This document shows, piece after piece, positions 22,171 to 31,880 of a stretch of DNA of 52,654 bases. Source of the stretch: Hortaea werneckii (Eukaryota > Ascomycota > Dothideomycetes > Mycosphaerellales > Teratosphaeriaceae). Below the pieces are notes generated by a model. That model saw only the letters and a program-made list of their open reading frames with translations. It was not told where the DNA came from and did not search any database. Within the stretch, counting starts at the first letter, position 1. Every line of letters begins with the position of its first letter. Made by a program: the position numbers and the translations under genes. The stretch lies in assembly GCA_037044905.1 (NCBI GenBank), contig JBAOKB010000038.1:1-52654 (forward strand), in the 5' to 3' direction.

Positions 22171-24480
22171 ATGACCTCCTCCCCGCTCCGCCCCGGCGCG
22201 AGCATGGAGGAAGAACTCGACTACTACAAGAAGCAATACGAGCAGCTGGAGACCGATCTCGCCGACTTCCAATCCTCCTCCAAGGATCTGGAAGAGCAGC
22301 TGGAGCGAGACATTGAAACCGCCGAGCGCAATGAACACAAGCTCAAGGAGCAGGTGGAGAAGCTGAATTACGAGGTCGAAGAGTGGAAGCAGAAACATAA
22401 GCAGGCCAAGACGGAGGCGAACAGTGCGCAGAATGCTCTGCAGAAAGAGGTGACCGCTTTGAGGGAAGGGAGGAGACAGTTGGAGCTAAGGTTGAGAGAT
22501 ATCGAGGTGGTGAACGACGACTACGAGCGGCAGGCGAGGAACACGGAAAGTTCGCTGGAGGACATGGAGAGTAAATACAATGTGACGATCGAGCGGGGCG
22601 TGATGTTGGAGGAGGAGGTCAAGGTGGGAGAGAAGGAACGGGAGGAATTACGGATTGAGGCGCAGAGACTACGGGACGAGTTGGGCGAGCTGAAGGTGGA
22701 GAATGAAATCACGCAGGAGAAATTGAGAAAGGCGGACCGGGTGATTGAGAAGCTGAGGCAGAGGAAACCTAGTCCGCCGTTGGCGGTGAAGGAGTTGAGA
22801 CCGTCTCAGCAACGGGCGAGGAGTCCGACTGCCAGCGAAGCGAGCGGTATTACACCAGCTTCACCTACAGCTTCAACTCCACCTCCGAAGAGCGACAGCA
22901 TGACTGAAGCTTCCACGCCGCCCTCCCCACCGCTTTCCGACGCACCAGCCCAAGCGAATGGGGTAAAGTCCGAGGGCAAACCAACCCTCCTACACAAACT
23001 ACGCGGATCCACACAAACGCCCGACCTCTCCGCGACACCGAAACCCTACTTCCCCAGCAGCAGCGCCGCATCTCGCCACGCTCCTTCCCCCGCAGTCCGA
23101 AAACCCACCCGCCACACCCGCGCCCCCTCCAGCGTCACCATCTCAAGCACCGGCACCCAATCCGCCACCTCCGACCCGCACCGATCCTCAACCTCCATGC
23201 GTCCGCCAGCCTCCACCACCCGAAACCGCCTCACCTCCACCCGGCCCAGCACAGGTTCCACCACCTCCTCAACCCCCACCGCAGCCGGCGGCGGGGCCGA
23301 ATCCACCACCTCCTCCACCCCCGGCGGCAACGGCGGTAGTAGCAGCACCGCCCTCCCCCGCTCCGACTCCCTCCACCAAATCAAAGCCCTCCGCGGCCGC
23401 ATGCAGAAGATCGAAGAGCGCGTGCACTCCGCGCGCTCGAAACTCCCGGCCCCGCAACCGGGCAGCACGCCGGCAGGCAATATGATCGCCCCCGGTGGCG
23501 GGCTGGCTAGGACGCCCACGAAACTCCGGGGTTCCCCCGCCCATCGGATGTCGCCTTCTCATTATCAGCGCGGGGGTACTCCGACCGGTGGTAGTGGTGC
23601 GGGTTCACCGTCGGCTGGTTCGCAGCCCGGTGGTGGGGGTTTGCCGGGGAGTGTGACGTTGCGGAAGAGTTCGCGGATGATGACGCCGCGGGGCTCGTTG
23701 GGGATCGGCGGGGCTGGTGGTGGTGCGGGTGGAAGTGCCGGGCATGGGGCCGGAAGTGGTTCTTCCCCCAGCGGTGGTGGTCATCATGCCGGCGGCGGCG
23801 GCAGCGATGCCTTCGTCAAGCGCATCGCCTCCGGCGAGAACCTCATGACGGCCGAGCATCACCGGAAGATCTCGGGGTCAGGGATTAAGAGGAAGGATGG
23901 CGCGAGTTGGGCCGGCGGGAAACGACTTTCGTACGGTCTTCCCCGACCGGGTGGGTCGGGAATTGGAGGACCTGGTGGTGGGGGGTATAGGAGTCCCTCG
24001 AGTTCGTTGGCGAGACCTGTTACTCGGACTGAAGTCGGCAGTGGTTCCGCTGCTGCTGCTACTGCTACTGCAGAAGGCAGAAGACCCCCAAGTCGAAGTA
24101 GTCTCGGCCTCTCCCTGTCGTCGTACTCGCAACCCCAGCAGCCGCGTCCCGGCTCACGACAAAGCGGTGGCGTGGACTCCCGCCCCCCCTCTCGAGCCGC
24201 AGGCGGAGGCAGACAGAGTCTAAGTAATACCTCCTCGTCCTCGCGTCCCTCCTCTTCCCATCGTCCGCGGAGTTCTATGGGCGGCTCGGCGGCGACTCCG
24301 GGTTCTTTCTCCTCTTCCACGGCAGGGGGGTTGGGAATGTACGCTACTGTGCATGGGACACCGCGCGGGAGCGTAGCGGGAGCAGGAGGGGGACATAAGG
24401 CCTCGGCTTCGTTGGCGGAGATTCGACGGCGGGCGGTTGCTGAGGAGCAGGAGGAGGAGGAGGTGGGGGAGACGTATTAA
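22171..24480 (+). CDS. nudE: NudE nuclear distribution protein
   Basis: Adaptor that links LIS1/NudF to cytoplasmic dynein and is needed for nuclear migration along microtubules. Single exon of 769 residues. The start MTSSPLRPGASMEEELDYYKKQYEQLE is typical of fungal NudE/RO11. Residues ~12-195 form a continuous coiled coil (LETDLADFQSSSKDLEEQLE, REGRRQLELRLRDIEVVNDD), the LIS1-binding part. After about residue 200 the protein is Ser/Pro/Thr/Gly-rich and likely disordered, with short conserved-looking islands such as LHQIKALRGRMQKIEERVHSARSKLP cut short here (near 23375-23450). The Gly/Ser-rich 3' half makes it longer than I expect for the family. The coding strand turns from C-rich to G-rich near 23500. 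It lies divergent from the STRAP-like gene. Confidence 0.95.
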   Translation: MTSSPLRPGASMEEELDYYKKQYEQLETDLADFQSSSKDLEEQLERDIETAERNEHKLKEQVEKLNYEVEEWKQKHKQAKTEANSAQNALQKEVTALREGRRQLELRLRDIEVVNDDYERQARNTESSLEDMESKYNVTIERGVMLEEEVKVGEKEREELRIEAQRLRDELGELKVENEITQEKLRKADRVIEKLRQRKPSPPLAVKELRPSQQRARSPTASEASGITPASPTASTPPPKSDSMTEASTPPSPPLSDAPAQANGVKSEGKPTLLHKLRGSTQTPDLSATPKPYFPSSSAASRHAPSPAVRKPTRHTRAPSSVTISSTGTQSATSDPHRSSTSMRPPASTTRNRLTSTRPSTGSTTSSTPTAAGGGAESTTSSTPGGNGGSSSTALPRSDSLHQIKALRGRMQKIEERVHSARSKLPAPQPGSTPAGNMIAPGGGLARTPTKLRGSPAHRMSPSHYQRGGTPTGGSGAGSPSAGSQPGGGGLPGSVTLRKSSRMMTPRGSLGIGGAGGGAGGSAGHGAGSGSSPSGGGHHAGGGGSDAFVKRIASGENLMTAEHHRKISGSGIKRKDGASWAGGKRLSYGLPRPGGSGIGGPGGGGYRSPSSSLARPVTRTEVGSGSAAAATATAEGRRPPSRSSLGLSLSSYSQPQQPRPGSRQSGGVDSRPPSRAAGGGRQSLSNTSSSSRPSSSHRPRSSMGGSAATPGSFSSSTAGGLGMYATVHGTPRGSVAGAGGGHKASASLAEIRRRAVAEEQEEEEVGETY

Positions 24481-24642
24481 GGGGGGTCAGGTTGTTGTTC
24501 GGGAAAGAGAAGTGTAGGAAAGAGTTATTTTAAATGGTGATTCGATTCATGGATCCTTCTCTCCCTTTCTCCTCTCTTTCTTTTTACTTCGTCTATTGAT
24601 TCTGTGCGGGGGGCAGGGAGGGTGTGTGTGTGTGTGGGGGGT

Positions 24643-24683
<41 letters not shown>

Positions 24684-25217
24684 TGGTATGTCCTTGGAGG
24701 AGTTGTTTCGATCCTTTGTACTTCCCCCAGCCTTCTTTTCTTCTCTCACCGTTACACTTCCCCTTCTCCCCCTTTTTGTTGACACTGATCAGCGGGTACC
24801 CATGCATGGGTCATTGCGTTTCTGGAAAGGGTGGTTAGGAGATTTGGCTATCGTGGGTCATTTGGAAGACAGAGCATGGGAAGACGATGGCGAAGGCAAG
24901 CGTTGAGTGGAACAAGGGGTTTATGAAGGAGATGTTGAACCGCTGGTGCGAAATTGCGGATTCATCGACTGGAGGAAACTGTGGAGAGGTAGCTGGAGCA
25001 GTATTCAAGATTGATCGTCTGATTCATGAGGTCTCTCCCAGTCGATAGAGTTGTATGTATCTATCTAGATCGCGGGAGTTTAGCTACTTTGATGAGCTCT
25101 GCTTGGCCTAAGAGCCTCCGCAGTTGCCTGTCTGGAACACTTCGCGCCAGGACTCTTCTCTCATCAGCGCCTCCAGGATCCGCTATTGCACAGCACTTGG
25201 TAGTGAAGGTGCAAGCC
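24481..25217. other. Intergenic between convergent genes
   Basis: A 737-base tail-to-tail spacer between NudE and the first BTB gene. Apart from the TG/G tract I see no gene or other element. Confidence 0.6.
24622..24682 (+). repeat. (TG)n followed by a 40-nt G homopolymer
   Basis: About seven TG units run into an interrupted G tract that ends with 40 uninterrupted Gs (24643-24682), about 160 bases after the NudE stop. It would lie in or near the NudE 3' UTR. Exact length is uncertain for technical reasons. Confidence 0.8.
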
Positions 25218-26126
25218 CTAGGCCTGCTTGTATGAGTCCCACCATGCCACGTAGTGGTCGCGATGACAGCCATGCGGGCACCCGAGAAGAACGCCCATGG
25301 TCTTTTTCTCAATAGCCCAGCACGCTCCACACTTAGGACAGTTGTACTTTGCCCACTCTTTGCTGTTCTCCGTTCTACACGACGCTTCCAGAACATCTCT
25401 GCCGAACCATGCGACTTCGACCGCCATGATTTTGAATGTTTCGAGGCCCTTTGCGGGATCAAAAATTTCCAATCTGTGGTCACTGACAATTCGGGTCATT
25501 TTCTGCGTCAGAACGCCGTCGCGTCCCAGGAGGCCGAGATTGTCCAGGTGGTAGGCTTCGGAGATTGCATTCGCAAAGTCTGCGCTCTGCCACGCCTTCT
25601 CCGCTCGCTGCTCAAACTTGGTCACCGCCAGGCGCTTGAGGTTTGGGAGCAGATACTTCTCAGCAGCGGCGTAGACTTGCACGTCCAGGACTAGCGGATT
25701 CTCGATGTCCTTCGAAGTGCCATAGTCGAATTCGTAGAACCAGTGGACCATGGCGTCAATGACCTGGGCGACACCTTCTTCGAGCGTGATGGTTCCTCCC
25801 TTGCCCTCCTGCGTACTTATCAGCAAAGACACTTTTGAATCGAGCGACAAGACATACCTTCCAGCGATCACCACAGCTCTTCTTGAACCACTCGGACTGC
25901 GCACACAGCACCACCTTATGCACCTTCCATTGACGGCCTTGGCAAATGATGGTGAGATCGGTATGGTCGGACGAATCAAAGGCCCTAAGAGCAGAAGTGA
26001 GTAACGGTTTGTTTGTTTGGGAGTGCGAGTGACTGACCTTTTGAGTCCATTGACAAGTGGAGCCAGTGGCTCCGGCGTGACGAAGCTCCCAGGGCTGGAT
26101 CCGTTCGCGTCGTTGGTGTTCGCCAT
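25218..26126 (-). CDS. BTB/POZ protein with C-terminal zinc-ribbon-like Cys pairs (paralog 1)
   Basis: Three exons on the minus strand, 26126-26038, 25984-25858 and 25808-25218, give 268 residues. Intron boundaries are GTCAGT...TTAG and GTATGT...GCAG. The BTB fold starts at AFDSSDHTDLTIICQGRQWKV and continues through HKVVLCAQSEWFKKSC, MVHWFYEFDYG and VYAAAEKYLLPNLKRLA. The C-terminal region has CPKCGACW and CPHGC, two Cys pairs that could bind one zinc ion. Fungal BTB proteins of this type have no agreed function. BTB domains in general mediate dimerisation or cullin-3 binding, but I see no evidence for either here. It is related to the next gene upstream in sequence and exon layout. Confidence 0.85.
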   Translation of the reverse strand: MANTNDANGSSPGSFVTPEPLAPLVNGLKRSVTRTPKQTNRYSLLLLGPLIRPTIPISPSFAKAVNGRCIRWCCVRSPSGSRRAVVIAGRYVLSLDSKVSLLISTQEGKGGTITLEEGVAQVIDAMVHWFYEFDYGTSKDIENPLVLDVQVYAAAEKYLLPNLKRLAVTKFEQRAEKAWQSADFANAISEAYHLDNLGLLGRDGVLTQKMTRIVSDHRLEIFDPAKGLETFKIMAVEVAWFGRDVLEASCRTENSKEWAKYNCPKCGACWAIEKKTMGVLLGCPHGCHRDHYVAWWDSYKQA

Positions 26127-26399
26127 GTCGGCTGCACAATCAGTGAGTGAACCTCAAATTGTGTCCACAAGAACGAGAGTAAGTCAAGAGACGAGGAAGA
26201 GGTTGTCGAAGAGGCTCGAGCTTTTATATCAGCAGATGTGTTGTTCCACGGCTCCACTTTCACATGCAAAGTACAATTTGTCTTAGTCCTGTCTTGAAGT
26301 GCAAACGGCGTTGCTTGACCTCAATTCACTTGACCCGAGAATTCTCAGTCTTGAAAATGGTTCTCACCGGAAAAAGAAGGAGGCAGCTCCCTGAAACCT

Positions 26400-26870
26400 T
26401 TTGCCACGTGCATCCCATCAAGTCATGCCATTGAAATGTTAATAGTTTTGCATTGTCCGTCGAGGTCTCTTGTACTTTGCCTCATTAGTTGCAATCCACT
26501 CCCAAATACATAGCCTTTCCCGGCATTGCGCTGCACTGGCACGTGTGTTCCATCAAATCACACCATCAAGGCAGCAGTGAGAAGGTCTCAACTCTGCGGT
26601 TTCCGTTGCGATCTTATGCCCTTCGCCTCGTCAATAGTAGCAATGATATGCTCGCTCCAAGACCCCATACATTGCCGCGCATTGTACTTCGTTGCCACAG
26701 ATTTTCCCTCAACTTGCACTGTCAAGACTCCAGCGAGCAGGAATCAGCTCTACGGATTTTTCTTTGCCCTCTTAAACTTTGGTTCGTCAGTGGCAACAAT
26801 ATGCTCACCCCAAAAATCCATGCCTTTCCCGATGTTGCACTTCATCGGGCAGTTGAGCTTCCAATCAGGA
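26400..26870. repeat. Decayed tandem repeats of the 3' end of the upstream BTB gene
   Basis: Units of roughly 135-155 bases repeat with many differences. Read on the minus strand, the live copy ends NIGKGMDFWGEHIVATDEPKF (first residues of a longer tail), the second copy reads QCMGSWSEHIIATIDEAK, and the third has NAGKGY followed, in another frame, by ATNEAKYKRP. A fourth partial unit near 26400 matches the TTGCCACGTG-CATCAA part of the third at about 26535. The first unit is the last ~40 codons of the BTB gene ending at 26750; the others lie downstream of its stop. Best read as old tandem duplication followed by decay. Confidence 0.65.
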
Positions 26871-27759
26871 TGGAACCCAGACATCTTGACCCGGAAGAGC
26901 CCTTCATGCTTCTGACAGCCTTCGCCCGGGCACTTGAACCAGGTGGCACCATTTGCGTTCTTGGCCGCAAACTTCTCGCTATCAGTGATAGCCGTGTGTG
27001 CGGAGACGGCCGTGGCATATTCGAAGCAGAAGTCCGTCTGCTCGCGGGCCGCCTTCTGGAACTTTTCGAATTTCTTGTCGTGGAAGAGCTCCTTCGCGTG
27101 CAGTATGGCGGCACCTAGGACGATGGAGCGGAGACGTTTGCAGTTGGCACTCGAAGTCCCGAACGCGGGCGAAATGGCGGCAGCGAAAGCTGGGGTGTCC
27201 CAATGCGTGCTGGATCGCTGTCAGCAGACATTCGGGTGGGTTATGGGAAAGCACGTTGACGAACCTGACACGGCCCTTGAGCTTCTCGCAGGCAAGGATG
27301 AGCAGAGGTTGTACGTTATACTTGTCTGCAATCAATGCCATGCAAATGTTGAGGGTCATCGCATCATGTCCGTGAACAAAATGATGCTCATCGTCGTAGT
27401 CGAAGTGGTACAGGTAATGCAGCATTGTGGCCAGCACATGCACATCGTCATCACCCAGGTCGATCTTACGGTCTTGTGCCTCCTTGAAAGCTCGTTAGTG
27501 ACTTGACTCCTCTCCTTGGAGGTAGAGAAATCGTACAGCAAAGGTGCCATTGCAAGCCTTGCGGAAGTACTCTGATTGGGTGCACAACACCAGACGGTGT
27601 ACCTTCCAAGTACGCTCGCCGCAGATGATTGCGAGATCGGAATACTCGCCTTGAGTGAAGACGCTGTGCGATGTCAGTGTCAGCTCTGTCGAGCACGCTG
27701 CCGCATGATACTCACTTATGAAGACCGCGCATCATCGGCATTGGAACCGGCCTTCCCAT
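26750..27759 (-). CDS. BTB/POZ protein with C-terminal zinc-ribbon-like Cys pairs (paralog 2)
   Basis: Four exons on the minus strand, 27759-27716, 27663-27537, 27482-27270 and 27217-26750, give 283 residues. All introns are short (52-54 nt) and GT-AG. The start is MGRPVPMPMMRGLH. The BTB fold runs from TQGEYSDLAIICGERTWKVH through LVLCTQSEYFRKAC, LHYLYHFDYDD and ALIADKYNVQPLLILACEKL. The third join gives KLKGR-RSSTHWDTPAFAAAI, which aligns with QRAEKAWQSADFANAI of paralog 1. The C-terminus has CPGEGC and CPMKC. Exon 2 is 127 nt with the same phases as in paralog 1, so the two genes come from one ancestor. Function unknown. Confidence 0.8.
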
Positions 27760-29615
27760 CTTGTTGACGGCTCCTTTCAAGTACGGCGGTATTTCTATTC
27801 TTTTTGGCCTTTTTGAAACTGATTGCAAGTAAAGGTTGGATTGCAGGTGTGAGAAGGGTCAGGTTCCCTTTGGAAGAATACGCATTGTTGCGGATAACCC
27901 CATTCGCTATTGTGCATTAGTCCTATTGTCCCATTGTAGTGCAGATGGAAGTCGCGAATGGCGATGCAGGTGGGCTTCCCGCCATCCGGTTCCCACCCAA
28001 ACGTCGCTCGTTACAAGCTCAAGTATTCTCCTCTAGATTTTCGCTCATGCTTGTGAGTCAAAGTGTGAGTGCGGAAGATAGATCCATATTGTGCGACATG
28101 AAAGACCAGAGTAGTGCTTCAGTCTGCTTTGATCAGCAGCGTCCAACGTGTGTGTCCTTGTCGGCCGCTCTTGCCGGAAGAAGGGTCCGGGTTGCTCAGT
28201 AATGGTATGTGAACTTTTCTCAACTCCAAGGTGTTCCGTCTGCTCGAAGTCAGGCGAGTCAATTCTAGGCAGCTCGTACATGGTTTCGTCCATCTTCCCT
28301 ATATGCGTAACCCAACGACGGATTGCGCCAAATTCTAAAGCCGTCAAAGAGCCTACAGAGTACTAATATGTATGTAAGTCGACGGTGATCTTTGTCAGCA
28401 ATTTATTGCGGAAGGCGCGAATGTCATAGACCACAATCAATTCATGTGATGGCCATTCCAGCCACTGACCTTAATGTGGCAGATCTTTCTTGGGGGGCTA
28501 CGCATCCTGTTTGCCTCACTATGTATGTACAGTAGCTATGTAGTACTTACGAACGGCGAGTACACCTTGCATCTGTCGCTAGCTGATTCTTCCAGCTGTT
28601 GCCAGCGAGGATAACAAAACCTGTCCAGCGAGGGCATCACCGACTAGCGACAGAAAGAAGCATACGAGGCCGACGGCGAAGGTGAGGGCAGGCACGTGCG
28701 GGCCATCAGCCATAGTCGGTGATCCTGTAGCGAAGCGCCTCTCGGTGGCGACCGGAGATGTTGACATCGGCACTGGTGATAACTACCGCAATAATGGCAT
28801 CGACAGCTCATACATCGCAGCCCGGGCAGGCGAATGCCTGCCATTGGGTTACGCGAGCACCCGAGCGTCCGACACTACGAGAGAGATGGCTTAATAGCCA
28901 ATGAGAAGAGAGCATCTATCGCTGATCGGATCGATGCACTTGAGAAAGCGATGAAAAACAATTGCCGAGCATACTGTAGTGTCGTTTTTCCAGACAGCGA
29001 GGGAAGCTCGTGCTCGCCTCCGTGCTCACCGCAGGGTTCCTATGGTGCTATGCTCGCTATGATGGGCAGATCCGCCCATATCTGCAGAGTGGGTTACGTC
29101 GCGCTTTGCCCTCCTCGGTGTAGGCTACCCAATTAGGTTATGACGGAGCTATGACGGCGGGCCAAACAGCTGTGCGGCGCGCTGTGAGCCTCGCAAACTT
29201 TGGAGGAAAAATAATGTTTGGGTGGCAAAGAAACCGCCCAAACAATTGTGAGTGTAAACAGGCATGGCGGAGGAAAACGATGTCGTTGTAAATTGCCTGT
29301 CTCAAAGCGTGAGGACCTCCACATAGATAGATCTTAAGATCTTTGCCACCCAATGGTAGCCCTCCTGGTAAGCGACTGGTAAGCATACGTCATGTGCAAG
29401 ACCGCGGACAGGGCATGCCATCGAGCGAGCCATCGCACCCCATCTGTCGATGGCCCTATGAGGTATGTATCGCTCGAGGTAGGGTAATCGCCACACGTTA
29501 GCTACCGGCAACTTGTCGGAGCAGTTACGCCATCAGCTTTTGATATCTTATTTATTCTGACGGACTCTCCATCCATCTTCACTTTCCACATCAGAACATT
29601 TTGACAATCACAAAC
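27760..29615. other. Intergenic, about 1.9 kb
   Basis: Lies between the start of the second BTB gene (minus) and catalase (plus), so it must contain both promoters. All open frames are short and unsupported. TATGTATGTA motifs recur near 28368 and 28521. I see no repeat family or RNA gene. Confidence 0.5.
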
Positions 29616-31334
29616 ATGGCACCAGCAGCAACATACCACGCGCCTGACGGCCGCAAGAACGGTGACCTCCACCGCGACTACATCGACGACAGGAACTCGT
29701 CCTCTCAGGACACCCTGTACACCACCAGCAATGGTGTCCCATACCCCCACCCATACGAGACGCAGAGGGTTGGCGAGAACGGCCCCCTGCTCCTCCAAGA
29801 TTTCCACCTGATCGACCTGCTCTCACACTTCGATCGCGAGCGTATTCCAGAGCGTGTTGTTCACGCCAAGGGTGGTGGTGCTCATGGTTACTACCAGACC
29901 ACCGACCCAATGGACGACCTCTGTATGGCCGACATCTTCCAGGCAGGCAAGAAGTGCCCCATCAGCGTACGATTCTCGACCGTCGGTGGCGAGTCTGGTT
30001 CTCACGACTGCGCTCGTGACCCGCGTGGCTTCTCTGTCAAGTTCAGGACTGACGAGGGCAACTGGGACATGGTCGCCAACAACACCCCCGTTTTCTTCCT
30101 TCGCGACCCAGCGAAGTTCCCTCACTTCATCCACACCCAGAAGCGTCACCCCGCCACCCACCTGACGCACGCCGATGACTCGACGATGTTCTGGGACTAC
30201 CTCTCACAAAACCCAGAGTCTGTCCACCAGGTCATGATCCTTATGGGTGACCGCGGCATTCCTGACGGATGGAGGAAGATGCACGGATACGCCGGCCACA
30301 CCCAGAAGCTCGTCAACAAGAACGGTGACTGGGTTTACGGTCAGATGCACATGAAGAGCAAGCAGGGCACTGGTTTCATCACCCAGGAAGACTCTGCCAA
30401 CTACTCTCCAGACTACGCTCAGAAGGACCTGTACAACGCCATTGAGAAGGGTGACTACCCAGGCTGGGACGTCTGCTGGCAGACCATGACCCCTAAGCAG
30501 GCTGAGGAGCTCTGGGAGAACCAGCGCATCAACATCTTCGACCTGACTCACGTCTGGCCCCACGACCAGTTCCCTCTCCGCAAGGTTGGCGAGTTCTACC
30601 TGAACGAGAACGTGCAGAACTACTTCGCCGAGATCGAGCAGATCGCCTTCAACCCGTCTCACCTGCCGCCAGGCATTGAGCCATCTGCGGACCCAGTCCT
30701 GCAGTCCCGTCTGTTCTCCTACCCAGACACCCACCGTCACCGTGTCGGTGTCAACTACCAGCAGCTGCCAGTCAACGCACCTCGTGTGCCGTACAGGATG
30801 GCTAACTTCCAGCGTGACGGCAACATGGCCTTCTACAACCAGGGCTCTCGCCCACCGTACCTGAGCTCCATCGAGCCCGTCTCCTTCCGCCAGCGCTCCG
30901 TCGATCTCGACAAGACGCATGGCCACTTCATCGGCGAGGCCGTGACCTTCCTCTCCGAGGTCCGCCCCGAAGACTTCAAGGCCCCCCGCGCCCTGTGGGA
31001 GAAGGTCTTCGACGAGGGCGCCAAGCAGCGCTTCATCAACAACGTCTCGGGCCACATGAGCAACTGCACCAAGGAGGAGATCATCAAGCGCCAGATCGCC
31101 ATCTTCCGCGAGGTCTCCGAGGACATCGCCTCGCGCCTCGAGAAGGCCACGGGCGTTAAGGGTTACCCGGGTATCGCTGGACTGTCCTTCAACGGCACCC
31201 ACAACGGCATGGCCAACGACGACAGCAAGCGCTTCGCTAATGGCCTCGCCCCGCCTAAGAAGGTCGGCAGCAACATCCCGGACAACAACGGTGCGCCGCG
31301 TGCTGGTACGCACAAGGGCTCTGTCGTTGCCTAA
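29616..31334 (+). CDS. Catalase (monofunctional, heme)
   Basis: Breaks down hydrogen peroxide to water and oxygen. Single exon, 572 residues. The first ATG of the frame is at 29616 in a strong context (CAAACATGGC); upstream codons of the frame lack an ATG. Catalytic His83 lies in RVVHAKGGGAHGYY, the distal Asn in NNTPVFF (155-161), and the proximal heme ligand is Tyr369 in RLFSYPDTHRHRVG. Length suits the small-subunit clade rather than the ~700-residue large-subunit catalases, which carry an extra C-terminal flavodoxin-like domain. I see no N-terminal signal peptide and no C-terminal SKL-type signal (ends KGSVVA), so a cytosolic location is most likely. Codon bias is strong, as in ACC1, suggesting high expression. 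The spacer upstream is unusually long. Confidence 0.97.
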   Translation: MAPAATYHAPDGRKNGDLHRDYIDDRNSSSQDTLYTTSNGVPYPHPYETQRVGENGPLLLQDFHLIDLLSHFDRERIPERVVHAKGGGAHGYYQTTDPMDDLCMADIFQAGKKCPISVRFSTVGGESGSHDCARDPRGFSVKFRTDEGNWDMVANNTPVFFLRDPAKFPHFIHTQKRHPATHLTHADDSTMFWDYLSQNPESVHQVMILMGDRGIPDGWRKMHGYAGHTQKLVNKNGDWVYGQMHMKSKQGTGFITQEDSANYSPDYAQKDLYNAIEKGDYPGWDVCWQTMTPKQAEELWENQRINIFDLTHVWPHDQFPLRKVGEFYLNENVQNYFAEIEQIAFNPSHLPPGIEPSADPVLQSRLFSYPDTHRHRVGVNYQQLPVNAPRVPYRMANFQRDGNMAFYNQGSRPPYLSSIEPVSFRQRSVDLDKTHGHFIGEAVTFLSEVRPEDFKAPRALWEKVFDEGAKQRFINNVSGHMSNCTKEEIIKRQIAIFREVSEDIASRLEKATGVKGYPGIAGLSFNGTHNGMANDDSKRFANGLAPPKKVGSNIPDNNGAPRAGTHKGSVVA

Positions 31335-31760
31335 GGTAGATGAAGGTGGTTACGAAGTCATGTTTCGATTGTACATGCTTAATTAGTTTTGAAAGCAAAG
31401 TGATTACGTTTTGACTCTATTGTCCCTCTCTTTGATTTCATTCGTCGTACAGTGCATTGATAATTTGAAAATTTCTTCACATCCGTGTCAGAAGAAAAAG
31501 AAGCATGAAACTCATCTCGTGCAATCTCATCCTTCTCTAACAAACTGCAATTGCACTGTTCTAGCCATTGCAACATGGCTATATTTGTGTCCTTCACCCC
31601 TGCGGAAAGAGACTATGGCTACACTCTCCCTCTCTTTGCACTTGTTTCTCGATGTGAAAAATTTTATACATCGCAATTAAAAAACTTCACCAAAATTAAA
31701 AGTCATGATATACAATTTTTAAATCTACCCTCTTCATGCCACGGCACTGAAAAACAGCCT
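31335..31760. other. Intergenic: catalase 3' UTR and tRNA-Gly 5' flank
   Basis: A/T-rich, more so than elsewhere in the window. No gene seen. Confidence 0.55.
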
Positions 31761-31880
31761 GCGCCGTTAGTGTAGCGGTTATCATTATCGCCTTCCATTC
31801 TCACATCACGCTGTGATTTCACATCACGTTGTGTTTAACGGTGTTAGCGATAGACTCGGGTTCGACTCCCGAACGGCGCA
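31761..31880 (+). tRNA. tRNA-Gly(UCC) with a 48-nt intron
   Basis: Acceptor stem GCGCCGT/ACGGCGC pairs fully, with discriminator A at 31880. The D arm is GTGTAGCGGTTATCAT. Anticodon stem ATCGC/GCGAT is split by the intron. The loop reads CT-TCC-A before the intron and A after it, so the anticodon is UCC and the intron (31798-31845) sits at the canonical 37/38 position. The variable loop is short (AGAC), and the T arm TCGGG-TTCGACT-CCCGA pairs fully. The mature sequence resembles eukaryotic tRNA-Gly(UCC). The intron contains an imperfect direct repeat of CACATCACG(C/T)TGTG. Confidence 0.92.

Noticed and set aside
21714..22316. 200-codon Thr-rich frame ahead of and overlapping NudE
   Set aside because: Its openness comes from the hexamer array, and it overlaps the NudE start in another frame.
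24604..24906. Frames across the G40 tract on both strands
   Set aside because: Poly-Gly and poly-Pro from a homopolymer; not a gene.
26489..27118. 209-codon plus-strand frame in the BTB region
   Set aside because: It lies antisense to the spliced BTB gene whose exon structure matches its paralog.
29601..29615. Catalase start at 29601
   Set aside because: The codon there is TTG. The ATG at 29616 has an excellent context and fits the family.
30204..31313. 369-codon open frame antisense to catalase
   Set aside because: Same codon-bias effect in a highly expressed gene; no recognisable domain.
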